In this document: positions 50,953 through 59,413 of the stretch, piece after piece
How the letters are laid out: every line of letters starts with the position of its first letter
How positions within the stretch are numbered: position 1 is the stretch's first letter
Origin: Pseudomonas knackmussii B13
GTDB lineage: Bacteria; Pseudomonadota; Gammaproteobacteria; Pseudomonadales; Pseudomonadaceae
Reading direction: 5' to 3'
Length of the DNA: 64,000 bases
Assembly (NCBI RefSeq): GCF_000689415.1
Contig: NZ_HG322950.1
Location: 1,302,001-1,366,000, forward strand
The notes under the pieces: model-generated
The model's input: the letters and a program-made list of their open reading frames with translations, nothing else
Databases searched by the model: none
Told to the model about the DNA's origin: nothing
Position numbers and translations under genes: made by a program

Positions 50953-51384
50953 ATGCTTCCTGACATAGTTGCGCGCCTGGTGGCTCGCGGGCGCCGCCTT
51001 CCTCTGTTCGCCTTCCGTGTTCCTGCTGGCTTTCCATCGCCAGCTCAGGACCACCTCGAGCGCGAAATTTCCCTCGATGAGGTCCTGCAAGTACGCGCGC
51101 CGCACACCTACCTGGTGCGAGCGGGTGGCGACAGTATGATCCGGGCAGGTATCCACGACGGAGACCTGATGGTCGTCGATCGCTCTCGCGAGGCTGAGCC
51201 GGGCGATATCGTGATCGCTGCGGTGAACGGAGAGCCAACGGTGAAGCGCCTGGCGAAGGAGGGCGGCCAGGTCATCCTGCGCGCCGAGAACCCGAAATAC
51301 CCGCCGCGCTACATTCTGGAGGGCGACGAGTTACTGGTGTGGGGCGTGGTTCGATACAGCGTGCGGTGCCACGACCATGGCTGA
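50953..51384 (+). CDS. umuD: DNA polymerase V accessory subunit UmuD
   Basis: Self-cleaving partner of UmuC in error-prone translesion synthesis. The 143 residues include the cleavage site Ala-Gly in RVPAGFPSPAQDHLE near residue 25, the nucleophile Ser in GGDSMIRAGIHDGD near 61 and the base Lys in EPTVKRLAKEG near 98. Cleavage requires RecA filaments. The umuC start lies 8 bases before its stop. It appears intact although its partner gene is split. Confidence 0.95.
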   Translation: MLPDIVARLVARGRRLPLFAFRVPAGFPSPAQDHLEREISLDEVLQVRAPHTYLVRAGGDSMIRAGIHDGDLMVVDRSREAEPGDIVIAAVNGEPTVKRLAKEGGQVILRAENPKYPPRYILEGDELLVWGVVRYSVRCHDHG

Positions 51385-51490
51385 GCGCGCGATCGCGCTG
51401 ATCGATTGCAACTCGTTCTATGCCAGCTGTGAGCGCGTCTTCCGCCCGGACCTGGCCAGGACCCCCATCGTCGTGCTCTCGAATAACGAT
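51377..51490 (+). pseudogene. umuC: umuC, 5' fragment (codons 1-38), interrupted by the transposon
   Basis: It reads MAERAIALIDCNSFYASCER then VFRPDLARTPIVVLSNND, the start of the Y-family palm including the first catalytic Asp10. After Asp38 in the conserved NND-GCV motif the sequence passes into element DNA and stops at 51509-51511. The rest of the gene resumes at 61632. Both parts carry needed catalytic acids, so neither can act alone. Confidence 0.95.
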
Positions 51491-51597
51491 CTGATGGGTG
51501 GCTTCCGTTAGTAAATGAACTACAGTCCGCACCACCGAGAAGAGGCCTATGAGAGCTTCGGAAAGGGAGTCATTGGGTTGGTGTGTAAGGCTGTGAA

Positions 51598-52755
51598 ATG
51601 AGGCTGGTGTTCGCAACAAAAGACCTTGTCGTAGCAGGGCGATCCTTTGAAGGCTTTCCGCTATTGATTGGCGCCGACGGTTGGCCAGTGGAGCCGGCGC
51701 AGTCTTTCCTCTGGCACACCTTGATTGAGTCTGGTGAGGCTCTAAGCCCCTTGACGTGGGAGGCCTATGGCCGGCGTCTCTTTGACTACTTCGCCTTTCT
51801 TGAAGCGAACGATCTCGCGTGGAACGAAGAGAGCCAGGCAGATGGATTGAGTGTCCTATCACGGTATCGCGACTGGTCGAGCAGTGAGCTGGAGCTAGAC
51901 CCCAGCACTTTAAACAAGCGCCTGAGTCTGGTGGTGAGGTTCTACCAATGGGCCAAGCAGCGCGATCTGATCGCTGTACTGCCGTTTGGTGAGCGCAGGG
52001 TCAGGACGACACCGCATGCCGGTTTCCTCAGCCACGTAGCGCGGCCAAATACCGAGAGCAAGAAGCCTTCGGTTATGGTGCGGGAGCGTAGACGCTTGAC
52101 CAAATTCCTGACCAAAGACCAGGCGAAGATTTGCCTTGCTATGGACACCGATCCAAGCCACCGGATCTTGCTCCACCTGATGGTTCGTACTGGTCTGCGC
52201 TCCTGCGAGGCACGCACCTTTCCTCAAAAGTACGTCTTCAATCCTCGGCTCAAGAAGGGGCTACGCCCTGGGCAGATGATCAGCGTCGCCCTTGACCCAT
52301 CAGACATGTATCTCAAGTACAGCAGGCCTCGGACTATCGACGTGCCCTGGTCGCTGATGGAGGACATGTGGTCGTACTCACTTCATGTGCGTGAGGTGCG
52401 CAAGGCGGCCGGAAATGAGCGCGCCACCGCTCTGGTGCTTACCAAGCAAGGGAGGCAGTACTCGAAAGACTCCATCGTTGATGTGATGAAGGCATATGAG
52501 CGCAAGTGTGGCTTCTACGTCCGGGCCCACATGCTCCGCCACACCTATGGGACTTATACCCTCCGGGCGCTGAGGAAGAGCCGAGACTTCCAAGGAGAGC
52601 CTCTGCTCTATGTCCGCGACAGGATGGGGCACTCGGACGTCCAGACAACGATGGTGTACCTGCACCTAATCAACCAGCTCGAGGCCCAGTCCGTCCTCGC
52701 CCATGAAGACGAGATCGACATGATGTTCCTCACAGGAACTACTCCAAGCGCTTGA
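51598..52755 (+). CDS. Tyrosine recombinase TnpA-like
   Basis: First recombinase of the element, 385 residues. An N-terminal SAM-like binding domain (about 30-150) precedes a catalytic domain with MVRTGLRSCEARTF near 205 (Arg), AHMLRHTYGTYTLRAL near 310 (His-x2-Arg-His), and RMGHSDVQTTMVYLHL near 345 (His and nucleophile Tyr). All catalytic residues are present. No strong ribosome site is visible at the ATG. It is followed ten bases later by the second recombinase. Confidence 0.88.
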   Translation: MRLVFATKDLVVAGRSFEGFPLLIGADGWPVEPAQSFLWHTLIESGEALSPLTWEAYGRRLFDYFAFLEANDLAWNEESQADGLSVLSRYRDWSSSELELDPSTLNKRLSLVVRFYQWAKQRDLIAVLPFGERRVRTTPHAGFLSHVARPNTESKKPSVMVRERRRLTKFLTKDQAKICLAMDTDPSHRILLHLMVRTGLRSCEARTFPQKYVFNPRLKKGLRPGQMISVALDPSDMYLKYSRPRTIDVPWSLMEDMWSYSLHVREVRKAAGNERATALVLTKQGRQYSKDSIVDVMKAYERKCGFYVRAHMLRHTYGTYTLRALRKSRDFQGEPLLYVRDRMGHSDVQTTMVYLHLINQLEAQSVLAHEDEIDMMFLTGTTPSA

Positions 52756-52765
52756 GGTAATACCA

Positions 52766-54382
52766 TTGGCTCGCAAGAAGAACTATAAGGCCGAAATGCA
52801 ATCGGTCACGAAAGGGTTTGAAGCAATTGAAGATGACCTTGTGATCCTTTTGCCAAAAAATCCACGTAAGGTTGGGAAGATTGATCACGCGCAGTATATG
52901 GGGGTAGGGTTTGACGCATGGGCCGTTCAGTGCACTCATGTCATAAGAGCGCTGTTGAACTCCGGAAATTTCTCCACTTCCACTCTAATTGGGTACTCCA
53001 GCAACGGGCTGCGCTACTTTCTGGCGTTCTTGAAAGGCGGCGCTTTAGACAGTCCCCCTTCGGTTCCGAATAGCCTGGAAAAACGGCATCTAGAGAGATT
53101 CGTCTCGTGGCTGAAGCTCAAATACCCGAACGGAACGACGGCGAAGAACTGTTACACCGCGTTTAAGTCATTGGTTATTAGTATAATTGAATATGGCTTC
53201 ATTGAGGCTAGTCGCGACGATTTGCTTCCTGACATTCCATTTCCAAACAATGCGAAGACCATTGGCGACACGAAGCCTCTCACGCTTGCGGAAATGCAGC
53301 GGCTTATTTCTGCGCTAAAGGCTGATCTAATTTCAATTCACAAGAGTACCTTTGTAGGAAATGCTGCAGAAGCTATGACAGTTCTGTTCCTGATCACCGC
53401 TGCCAGGTCTGGAATTAACACCACGCCGCTGCTGGAAATGACTAGAGACGCACTGCAGCCTCATCCATTCATTCCTAATCTAAGGATACTCACCACTGTA
53501 AAGAGACGCGGCAAAGGTGCTCAGAGCAAGACTATTAGACAAACTGAGATTCATGACGAGTACAGCGCTATTCCACTGGATGGCGTGGCTGTCGTAAACA
53601 AGGCACTCACCATTTCAGCTCCTTTGGTTGAACTGGCACCAGAGGAACTTAAGTCTCACATTTGGCTTTATCGCTCAGGCCAGCCAGGCCGCGAGCACAT
53701 AATCGTCAGCCTCAGTGCTGGATCTGTTTTTCAATCAACAAAAAGTATTTGCGAGCGACATTCTCTGAAGGACGATAAAGGTGAATCACTGGTCGTCAAT
53801 CTAATGCGTCTTCGAAAGACGATGGAGAGCAGGCTCTGGAAGTTAAGTGGAGGAGACCTTTTAGAGGTTTCTGCTGTGATGGGGCATTCTCCAGGCGTCG
53901 CTGATAACCACTACCTGAAAATCAACGACGAGATCAAAACCGAGGGGGCCATCTTCGTTGGAGAGGCTTTCCCTGATCAGCTGCGAGGCCTCAACGTTAC
54001 CCCTACGCCACCTGGAGGCTGCAAGGATAGTCTCTACGGAAGCTTGGCCCCCAAAGACGGGGTCACCCATTGCTCGAAGTTCATTCATTGCCTGACATGC
54101 CCTAGTTACGCGATTGTGGGAACTTTGGAAGACTTGTATCGGCTGTTCAGCTATCAGCAGTTTCTGCATGCTGAGATTGAGTACTTCTTAACTGATGAAT
54201 GGGAGGCTTGGCGGCAGCGACAGAGCAGCATAATTGCACTTATTGATCGCTTCACTTCTCGCAAGTTCAGTCAAGCGTTAATTGGTGAGGCGAGGGCCAA
54301 GGCAGAAGAGTCTCCTCATCCCTTCTGGATCAGCAAGATCAAGCTCATGAAAAAGATCCGAGGTGATTCACTTGTCGGTTAA
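52766..54382 (+). CDS. Second tyrosine-recombinase-like protein
   Basis: A 538-residue protein starting at TTG after a GAGGT site (MARKKNYKAEMQSVTKGFEA). The C-terminal half has recombinase signs: TAARSGINTTPLLEM (Arg), NLMRLRKTMESRLWKL, where the usual HxLRH reads MRLRK, and MGHSPGVADNHYLK with His and Tyr. A following Cys-rich part (GVTHCSKFIHCLTCPSYA) may bind zinc. So the first catalytic His is Met here while Arg, His and Tyr remain. It overlaps the next gene. Confidence 0.82.
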   Translation: MARKKNYKAEMQSVTKGFEAIEDDLVILLPKNPRKVGKIDHAQYMGVGFDAWAVQCTHVIRALLNSGNFSTSTLIGYSSNGLRYFLAFLKGGALDSPPSVPNSLEKRHLERFVSWLKLKYPNGTTAKNCYTAFKSLVISIIEYGFIEASRDDLLPDIPFPNNAKTIGDTKPLTLAEMQRLISALKADLISIHKSTFVGNAAEAMTVLFLITAARSGINTTPLLEMTRDALQPHPFIPNLRILTTVKRRGKGAQSKTIRQTEIHDEYSAIPLDGVAVVNKALTISAPLVELAPEELKSHIWLYRSGQPGREHIIVSLSAGSVFQSTKSICERHSLKDDKGESLVVNLMRLRKTMESRLWKLSGGDLLEVSAVMGHSPGVADNHYLKINDEIKTEGAIFVGEAFPDQLRGLNVTPTPPGGCKDSLYGSLAPKDGVTHCSKFIHCLTCPSYAIVGTLEDLYRLFSYQQFLHAEIEYFLTDEWEAWRQRQSSIIALIDRFTSRKFSQALIGEARAKAEESPHPFWISKIKLMKKIRGDSLVG

Positions 54383-56216
54383 TCGAAACTCCAAAGCTTC
54401 CCTAAAGGCATATGACGTCCTTTTTACGCAGCCTGTCACTGCCTCGGGTCTTGGTAAGTCTGAACGCGATTCGATAATCATAAGCGCCATTGTCAATGAT
54501 AGTGGCGAGACTCTCGTGCTGAGTCGATTTGGAGATCCACGGTGGGATCTGCGACCGTTTTTCGATCAGTCCAATGTTGGCGAGAGCGGCAAATTCGTTA
54601 GCTGGGATACGAGCCTTCCAGTTGAGTTAATAGACGATTGCAAGTCCGTCGCGTATGCATGGTTCAAAAGAGGTCTTCCAGGATCAAAGCCGCCCGTCGC
54701 TCGCGGAATCACAACGCTTGTTGGGGCTAGTGTTATACCCTTTGTTCGTTGGCTCAGCACCCTCGGGGTTAAACGATTTTCCGATATCCGGCCTATACAC
54801 ATAAGCAACTACATTCACCAGTGCAAGTCAGAGTCATTGAGGCCTCTCCCTCTCTACTCGAAGCTGCGGATTGTTGACCTGCTATGGATTTTTTCTGCCG
54901 AAACAATGCATCCCCTTGAGCAATATCCGTGGGGGAGTTCTTCGCTGTGGCGAGTAAGTGGGGTTGGCGAGACACGGGGTGTTTCGGCCGCCAACAAGAA
55001 CACGGGAAGAACGGATATCATTCCGCCTGATGACCAATCCAAAATATTCAACTATTGCGAGCAAGTCATTCGAGAAACCAAGGCGGATCTTGAAGCGTCA
55101 GGAGTCGAATCCTTCACCCGCCGCAGTCCAAAAACGATTCGCTGTCGGGATGCGGTGTTGTACGTCTCTTCCATTACTAGCGGCATGCGGAACGAAGAGG
55201 TAATTGGGGTTGATTCGGGGGCATGGCGGAAAGAGACCGTTGATGGCGTAACCTTCTGCTGGGTAACCACCACTGAGCATAGAACTGGAAAGGGTCGTGT
55301 CGATTACCTCGTTCCGGAACTGACTTTGGACGCGCTTGAGCTCTTGGCCAAGTGCACGACTCCAATGAGGCAAGAGCTTGAGGCTGAGGTCTATGAGCTA
55401 GAGCAGATGGCACCCTCGTCCAGATCCGCTGAGCATTTGCTCCGGTTAGAGAAGGCCCGAAAGGATTCGAAGAGGTTGTTTCTCTGTTTGAACGGATCAG
55501 GCAACAAATCTGAAAGGTTAGCGCACATTGAAGTGCTTGGACAGGCTGGCTCGAATGAGTCCTTCAAGCGCATCGCAAAAGCCGCTGGAAGTGACTGGCC
55601 GCTGCGCACTCACCAGTGCCGGCGAACCTATGCCCGTTGCTTCGTTGAGTCGCGGATGGGGCGCACCTCGCTCGTCTTCCTCAAGTGGCAGCTCAAGCAC
55701 AGCAGTATGAGCATGACCCAGCTCTACGCCTCCAATCCGCTCCAGGATCTGACGCTGTTCGATGAGATCCTGCAGCAGATGACGGAGTTCAAGATCGACC
55801 TCATTGAGTCCTGGCTTGATGACCAGCCTTTGGCAGGTGGTGCCGGGAGCAAAATCGTTGAGTTGCGTGCGATTCCGGTCAAGGACAGGGCCGCCTTGCT
55901 GGCCCAAACGGCACCTCATGCGAACATTCGCGCAACCGGTCACGGATGGTGCATTGCCACTGAGCGTGGTTGCGGAGGCGCTGGGTTGTACGAGGCCACC
56001 AGGTGCCCTGGGTGCAAACACTCGGTGATCGATGAGACGTTTGCAGGCACTTGGCAAGGCATCTACTCCCAGCAACGGGAGCTAATGAAAATTGAGGACG
56101 CAGGGCCGGCAGTGAAACAGCGTGCAGAGCGCGACCTGCAGGTCGCCCTCGACGTGATCAATAGTCTTGGGTTGTCGCCGGATGACCAGGAGCTTGAGGA
56201 GGCTGTGAATGGCTAG
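54372..56216 (+). CDS. Third tyrosine recombinase, TnpB-like
   Basis: About 614 residues. The start is taken as TTG at 54372 because GAGGTGA lies five bases upstream; GTG at 54363 is an alternative. The catalytic domain contains ITSGMRNEEVIGVD (Arg), THQCRRTYARCF (His-x2-Arg), WQLKHSSMSMTQLYAS (His and Tyr). Near the C-terminus CIATERGCGGAG and CPGCKHSVID give four cysteines, a likely zinc-binding element known from TnpB of Tn554. It overlaps the small TnpC-like gene by 8 bases. Confidence 0.85.
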   Translation: MSVNRNSKASLKAYDVLFTQPVTASGLGKSERDSIIISAIVNDSGETLVLSRFGDPRWDLRPFFDQSNVGESGKFVSWDTSLPVELIDDCKSVAYAWFKRGLPGSKPPVARGITTLVGASVIPFVRWLSTLGVKRFSDIRPIHISNYIHQCKSESLRPLPLYSKLRIVDLLWIFSAETMHPLEQYPWGSSSLWRVSGVGETRGVSAANKNTGRTDIIPPDDQSKIFNYCEQVIRETKADLEASGVESFTRRSPKTIRCRDAVLYVSSITSGMRNEEVIGVDSGAWRKETVDGVTFCWVTTTEHRTGKGRVDYLVPELTLDALELLAKCTTPMRQELEAEVYELEQMAPSSRSAEHLLRLEKARKDSKRLFLCLNGSGNKSERLAHIEVLGQAGSNESFKRIAKAAGSDWPLRTHQCRRTYARCFVESRMGRTSLVFLKWQLKHSSMSMTQLYASNPLQDLTLFDEILQQMTEFKIDLIESWLDDQPLAGGAGSKIVELRAIPVKDRAALLAQTAPHANIRATGHGWCIATERGCGGAGLYEATRCPGCKHSVIDETFAGTWQGIYSQQRELMKIEDAGPAVKQRAERDLQVALDVINSLGLSPDDQELEEAVNG

Positions 56217-56622
56217 CAAGTCGACCGAGCCGTCCAAGGGCCGCTCTCGCCCAAAGACTGCCGATGCGCTCAACAAGGTCATCGATAGGATGCTCGCCGG
56301 CAATGAGAAGCTCTCCATCTCCTCGGTCGCCAGAGCGGCAGGCGTCACCCCCGGGCTGATCCATAACACCTACCCGGCCGTGGCGGAGCGTATCCGCAGC
56401 CTCATAGGGAAATCGACGCGCGCTCAGCGTGATTCGAAGCACCAGGCGCTCATGAAGGAGAAGGATCTCAACAAAGCCCTCCGCGCAGAGAACAGCCTAC
56501 TTCTGGAGGAGATCGCTCGCCTTGCCTCCGTGAATCAACGCCTCATGCTTGAGCTAGCACAGCTGAAAGGTGTTGCTCAAGGCAAGGTCATCGAGCTTGC
56601 GCCAAAACCAGGGGCAAAGTAG
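56209..56622 (+). CDS. TnpC-like small transposition protein (DUF6262 type)
   Basis: A 137-residue basic protein: N-terminal KTADALNKVIDRMLAGNEKL, a helix-turn-helix segment ISSVARAAGVTPGLIHNTYP, and a C-terminal coiled coil (RAENSLLLEEIARLASVNQR). This layout is that of TnpC in Tn554-type elements, an accessory factor that sets insertion efficiency or orientation. GGAGGCTGTGA precedes its ATG. It ends the recombinase operon; the next 155 bases contain the cargo promoter. Confidence 0.85.
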   Translation: MASKSTEPSKGRSRPKTADALNKVIDRMLAGNEKLSISSVARAAGVTPGLIHNTYPAVAERIRSLIGKSTRAQRDSKHQALMKEKDLNKALRAENSLLLEEIARLASVNQRLMLELAQLKGVAQGKVIELAPKPGAK

Positions 56623-56713
56623 CTCCTGGGCATCACTCTGCAGTCCAGAGTTGATTTAGCCTGGTCGTGCAAGGGTGTACCGGACATTCTCTGACTACTC
56701 GATCAGCGGTAGC

Positions 56714-56760
56714 TTGACATCTCTCCGTTCGAAATCTAGTCTACCAACTAGTAGGTAGAC
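56714..56760 (+). promoter_or_regulatory. Promoter and TetR-type operator of the SDR gene
   Basis: TTGACA (56714-56719) and TAGTCT (56737-56742) with a 17-base spacer form a promoter. Over the -10 box lies a 22-bp dyad (56739-56760): arms GTCTACC and GGTAGAC around ACTAGT, with only one unpaired position per side. Its core recurs at the second cargo promoter (58244-58269). Repressor binding here would block RNA polymerase. Confidence 0.75.
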
Positions 56761-56777
56761 AAACAGAGGGCATCACC

Positions 56778-57563
56778 ATGCAGTTCAAAGGTCGCAAGCT
56801 TCTGGTAGTGGGTGGCACGAGTGGCATTGGTCTCGAAACCGCGCAGATGGTCGCCGAGCAAGGCGGTTCGGTTGTGATCGTGGGCAACCGCCCTGAGAAA
56901 GCCGAAGCTGCACGCCAACAACTGGCCGCCGTTGCCGGCGAAGACAAGGTCGTGGCCTATGCTGTAGATCTGACCGATTTCGCCAGCGTCCAAGCGCTGA
57001 TCGAGAAACTGGCCGCAAGCCACAAGGACATTGATCTGATGGTCAATTCCGCGGGTATCTACTACCCGAAAGCATTCATCGAGCACTCGCTTGAGGATTA
57101 CGACAACTTCCTGAATCTGAACCGCGCCATCTTCTTCCTAACCCGTCAAGTAGCGGCGGAGCTGGTAGCTCAGGGCAAACCCGGTTCGATCGTGAACGTC
57201 ACCGCGGTAGCAGCCAGGCAGGCGGTCGAGGGTGTTCCGGCCTCGGCCTACTCGATGGCCAAAATTGGCCTGGACACCTTGACCACACACGCGGCAGCAG
57301 AGCTGGCCCAGCACGGTATTCGCGTCAACTCGGTCAGCCCGGGTATTGTGGAAACGAAGATCTTCGAGCGCTTCATCCCCGGCGATCAGTTGGCTGGTGC
57401 GCTGAATGACTTCAACAATTTCCACCCGCTGGGCCGTAACGGCACTCCGCGTGACGTTGCTGAGTCCATCGTGTTCCTGCTCTCCGACAAGACGTCCTGG
57501 GTGACCGGTGCTGTTTGGGACGTGGACGGTGGGGTCATGGCTGGCCGTAAGCAAGGTAAGTAA
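56778..57563 (+). CDS. Short-chain dehydrogenase/reductase (SDR)
   Basis: A 261-residue NAD(P)-dependent oxidoreductase with the Rossmann motif GGTSGIG near residue 12, NSAG near 90, Ser in VNVTAVAARQ, the catalytic YSMAK near 158 and the C-terminal VTGAVWDVDGG. SDR genes of this type accompany the allicin-resistance clusters of Pseudomonas and may reduce reactive carbonyls. The own promoter overlaps a TetR-type operator. The tetR gene follows 62 bases downstream. Confidence 0.9.
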   Translation: MQFKGRKLLVVGGTSGIGLETAQMVAEQGGSVVIVGNRPEKAEAARQQLAAVAGEDKVVAYAVDLTDFASVQALIEKLAASHKDIDLMVNSAGIYYPKAFIEHSLEDYDNFLNLNRAIFFLTRQVAAELVAQGKPGSIVNVTAVAARQAVEGVPASAYSMAKIGLDTLTTHAAAELAQHGIRVNSVSPGIVETKIFERFIPGDQLAGALNDFNNFHPLGRNGTPRDVAESIVFLLSDKTSWVTGAVWDVDGGVMAGRKQGK

Positions 57564-57625
57564 GATAACTGCGTAGTGGCCGGAATCGCTCTTTTCTGGT
57601 CGGGGCGATTACGGCAGGAGAAGTT

Positions 57626-58186
57626 ATGGCACTGGCAACACGGGACGCGTTAATTCAAGCCGCTGAAGGGCTGATGCGCACTAAAGGGTATGCAGCGTTC
57701 AGCTATGCAGATCTTGCAGACGCGGTAGGTATTCGCAAGGCGAGCATTCACTACCACTTCCCTACAAAGGAAGACTTGGGGATCGCGATCGTCGAAGAGT
57801 ACGTCTCGCGGGTGCAAGCCGAGTTCGAGCGAATCGAGATCAATCAGGCAGGTGCAGTTGAGAGGCTCAAGGCTTTCTTTGTGCTCTTCTACTCCAGCAC
57901 AGAGGGTGGTCTGTTGCCATTGTGTGGTGCGCTAGCAGCTGAAATGGCTGCATTGCCCGACGGGCTTCAACGCCTGACACGACGGTTCTTTGATGTGCAG
58001 TTGTCTTGGTTGACCAGAGTGATGGACGAAGGCATTGCCGCTGGTGAGTTAGCCCGGGGGCGAGGGGCCAGAGAAAAGTCTTACTTGCTGCTCAGTATCC
58101 TTGAGGGATCGAGCTTCATCAACTGGGCCACCAGGGAAGGTGAGACTGTGAATATTGCTGTCATTCGGATGATCGCAGAGTACTGA
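57626..58186 (+). CDS. TetR-family repressor, NemR/AcuR-like
   Basis: A 186-residue regulator with the N-terminal helix-turn-helix (YADLADAVGIRKASIHYHFP, residues about 26-45) and a ligand domain containing GGLLPLCGALAAEMAALP. Its only cysteine lies here near residue 99, the place where electrophile-sensing TetR proteins such as NemR carry redox-active cysteines. It probably represses the SDR and AhpD promoters through the ACTAGT dyads and is released by electrophiles; this is inference. It ends before a clear terminator. Confidence 0.9.
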   Translation: MALATRDALIQAAEGLMRTKGYAAFSYADLADAVGIRKASIHYHFPTKEDLGIAIVEEYVSRVQAEFERIEINQAGAVERLKAFFVLFYSSTEGGLLPLCGALAAEMAALPDGLQRLTRRFFDVQLSWLTRVMDEGIAAGELARGRGAREKSYLLLSILEGSSFINWATREGETVNIAVIRMIAEY

Positions 58187-58200
58187 TCTCTGCCTACAAC

Positions 58201-58235
58201 AGGGCCGATACGCGACCCGCGTCGGCCCTATTTTT
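58201..58235 (+). terminator. Terminator of the SDR-tetR unit
   Basis: AGGGCCGA (58201-58208) pairs with TCGGCCCT (58222-58229), with an inner CGCG/CGCG, followed by a TATTTTT run. It separates the first cargo transcript from the second promoter. Confidence 0.85.
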
Positions 58236-58243
58236 GGCCGATC

Positions 58244-58269
58244 TTACCTATCAACTAGTAGGGTGGTAA
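58244..58269 (+). promoter_or_regulatory. Second TetR-type operator, before the AhpD-like gene
   Basis: A dyad centred on ACTAGT (58254-58259) with outer arms TTACC (58244-58248) and GGTAA (58265-58269). The core CTA-x-CAACTAGTAGG equals that of the SDR operator. It contains the AGGGTGG ribosome site of the next gene and ends 2 bases before its ATG, so binding would block initiation of the five-gene transcript. Confidence 0.75.
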
Positions 58270-58271
58270 TC

Positions 58272-58622
58272 ATGTCTAGTATGCCTAACTGGGAACAAAC
58301 CATCACCGACGTCAGTGCCCGCCTGAAAGAGTTCGGCGCACATTCCCCCGACACCCTGCGTGGCGTGGCAATGCTCGGTAATGCAGGTAACAAAACCAAT
58401 CGCCTTGATGCGAAGACCCGTGAGCTGATCGCACTGGCAGTTGCCGTTACCACGCGCTGCGATGGCTGCATTGCGTTCCATGCGGCAGAAGCCAGGAAGC
58501 TCGGCATTACCACCGAGGAAGTGGCGGAAGCTCTCGGCGTGGCCGTGAACCTGAACGCCGGTGCGGCAGTGGTTTACAGCACTCACGTCTTGGATGCGAT
58601 GGATAGCAAATCTCAAAGCTGA
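58272..58622 (+). CDS. Carboxymuconolactone decarboxylase-fold protein, AhpD-like
   Basis: A 116-residue protein with the redox motif RCDGCIAFHAAEARKLG near residue 60: a CxxC followed by the His used in AhpD peroxidase chemistry. Members act as thiol-dependent peroxidases or protein-disulfide reductants. AhpD homologues are a regular part of allicin-tolerance loci. Its ATG lies just downstream of the operator; a GTG nine bases earlier would lie inside it. First gene of the second cargo transcript. Confidence 0.88.
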   Translation: MSSMPNWEQTITDVSARLKEFGAHSPDTLRGVAMLGNAGNKTNRLDAKTRELIALAVAVTTRCDGCIAFHAAEARKLGITTEEVAEALGVAVNLNAGAAVVYSTHVLDAMDSKSQS

Positions 58623-58674
58623 GGTCCCTCCGCGGCTGATCCATAAGCATCGGAGACAGATGAGAGGAAGTTCC

Positions 58675-59346
58675 ATGAAGAAAATTACGGTCGAGGTCTG
58701 GTCCGACTTTGTCTGTCCCTGGTGCTGGATAGCAAAGAAGCGCCTGGAGCAGGCAATTGATGCTCTCGGGGACCAGGTCGAAGTTGAAATCGTGCCACGC
58801 GCATACCGCTTGGCCAAAGGCATGAGCCCGATCCCTTTTAAAGAGGCGCTCGTACAAAAAACAGGCAGCCAGGGCCGAGCGGATGTGTTCATGAGGGCCA
58901 TTCGCGGAGCTGCTTCACGTGAGGGTTTGGACTATCGATTTGACGTCATGCGCTTCGGGGACACGTCCGCGGCTCATCAGTACGTCAAGGCCATCGCCGA
59001 TCCGGCGTTGCAGGTCCGCTATGTAGAGCGGCTCTATTTGGCGGGAACTACTGAGGGCAAGGACATCTTCAACGCACGAGTTCTGCGAGATCTGGCGATT
59101 GAAATAGGTGCCACCGACCTCATCGGCTTTGATTCGGCGGAGGCCGCAATCCTGAGCGATGAAACAGCAGTAAGCAGCCTCGGTACCGGCATTCCGTTGT
59201 TCGTGATCAATGGTAATCGCTACATCTCCGGCGCTCAGGAACCCGCAGTGTTTACCAAAGTGCTCCGCGCCGCGATTGAAGAGCTTTCGAGTGATGAAGA
59301 GGCAATCAGTGCAACCAGCTGTTCGATTTCTGGCTGTTCGCACTGA
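58675..59346 (+). CDS. DsbA-family thioredoxin-fold oxidoreductase, FrnE-like
   Basis: A 223-residue cytosolic protein (no signal peptide) with the active-site motif CPWC in WSDFVCPWCWIAKKRLEQAI near residue 14 and a late TGIPLFVINGNRY cis-Pro loop. It belongs to the FrnE/2-hydroxychromene-2-carboxylate isomerase-like DsbA group, implicated in thiol stress and cadmium resistance. The start MKKITVEV follows GAGAGGAAG. Two extra cysteines at the C-terminus (SCSISGCSH) are unusual and may take part in redox relay. Confidence 0.88.
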   Translation: MKKITVEVWSDFVCPWCWIAKKRLEQAIDALGDQVEVEIVPRAYRLAKGMSPIPFKEALVQKTGSQGRADVFMRAIRGAASREGLDYRFDVMRFGDTSAAHQYVKAIADPALQVRYVERLYLAGTTEGKDIFNARVLRDLAIEIGATDLIGFDSAEAAILSDETAVSSLGTGIPLFVINGNRYISGAQEPAVFTKVLRAAIEELSSDEEAISATSCSISGCSH

Positions 59347-59413
59347 CAGGGTTATCGCCTTCGGGTGTTTCGTTTTTTTGATTTTTTATCCACGACTTTA
59401 AGAGGTTTTGAAA

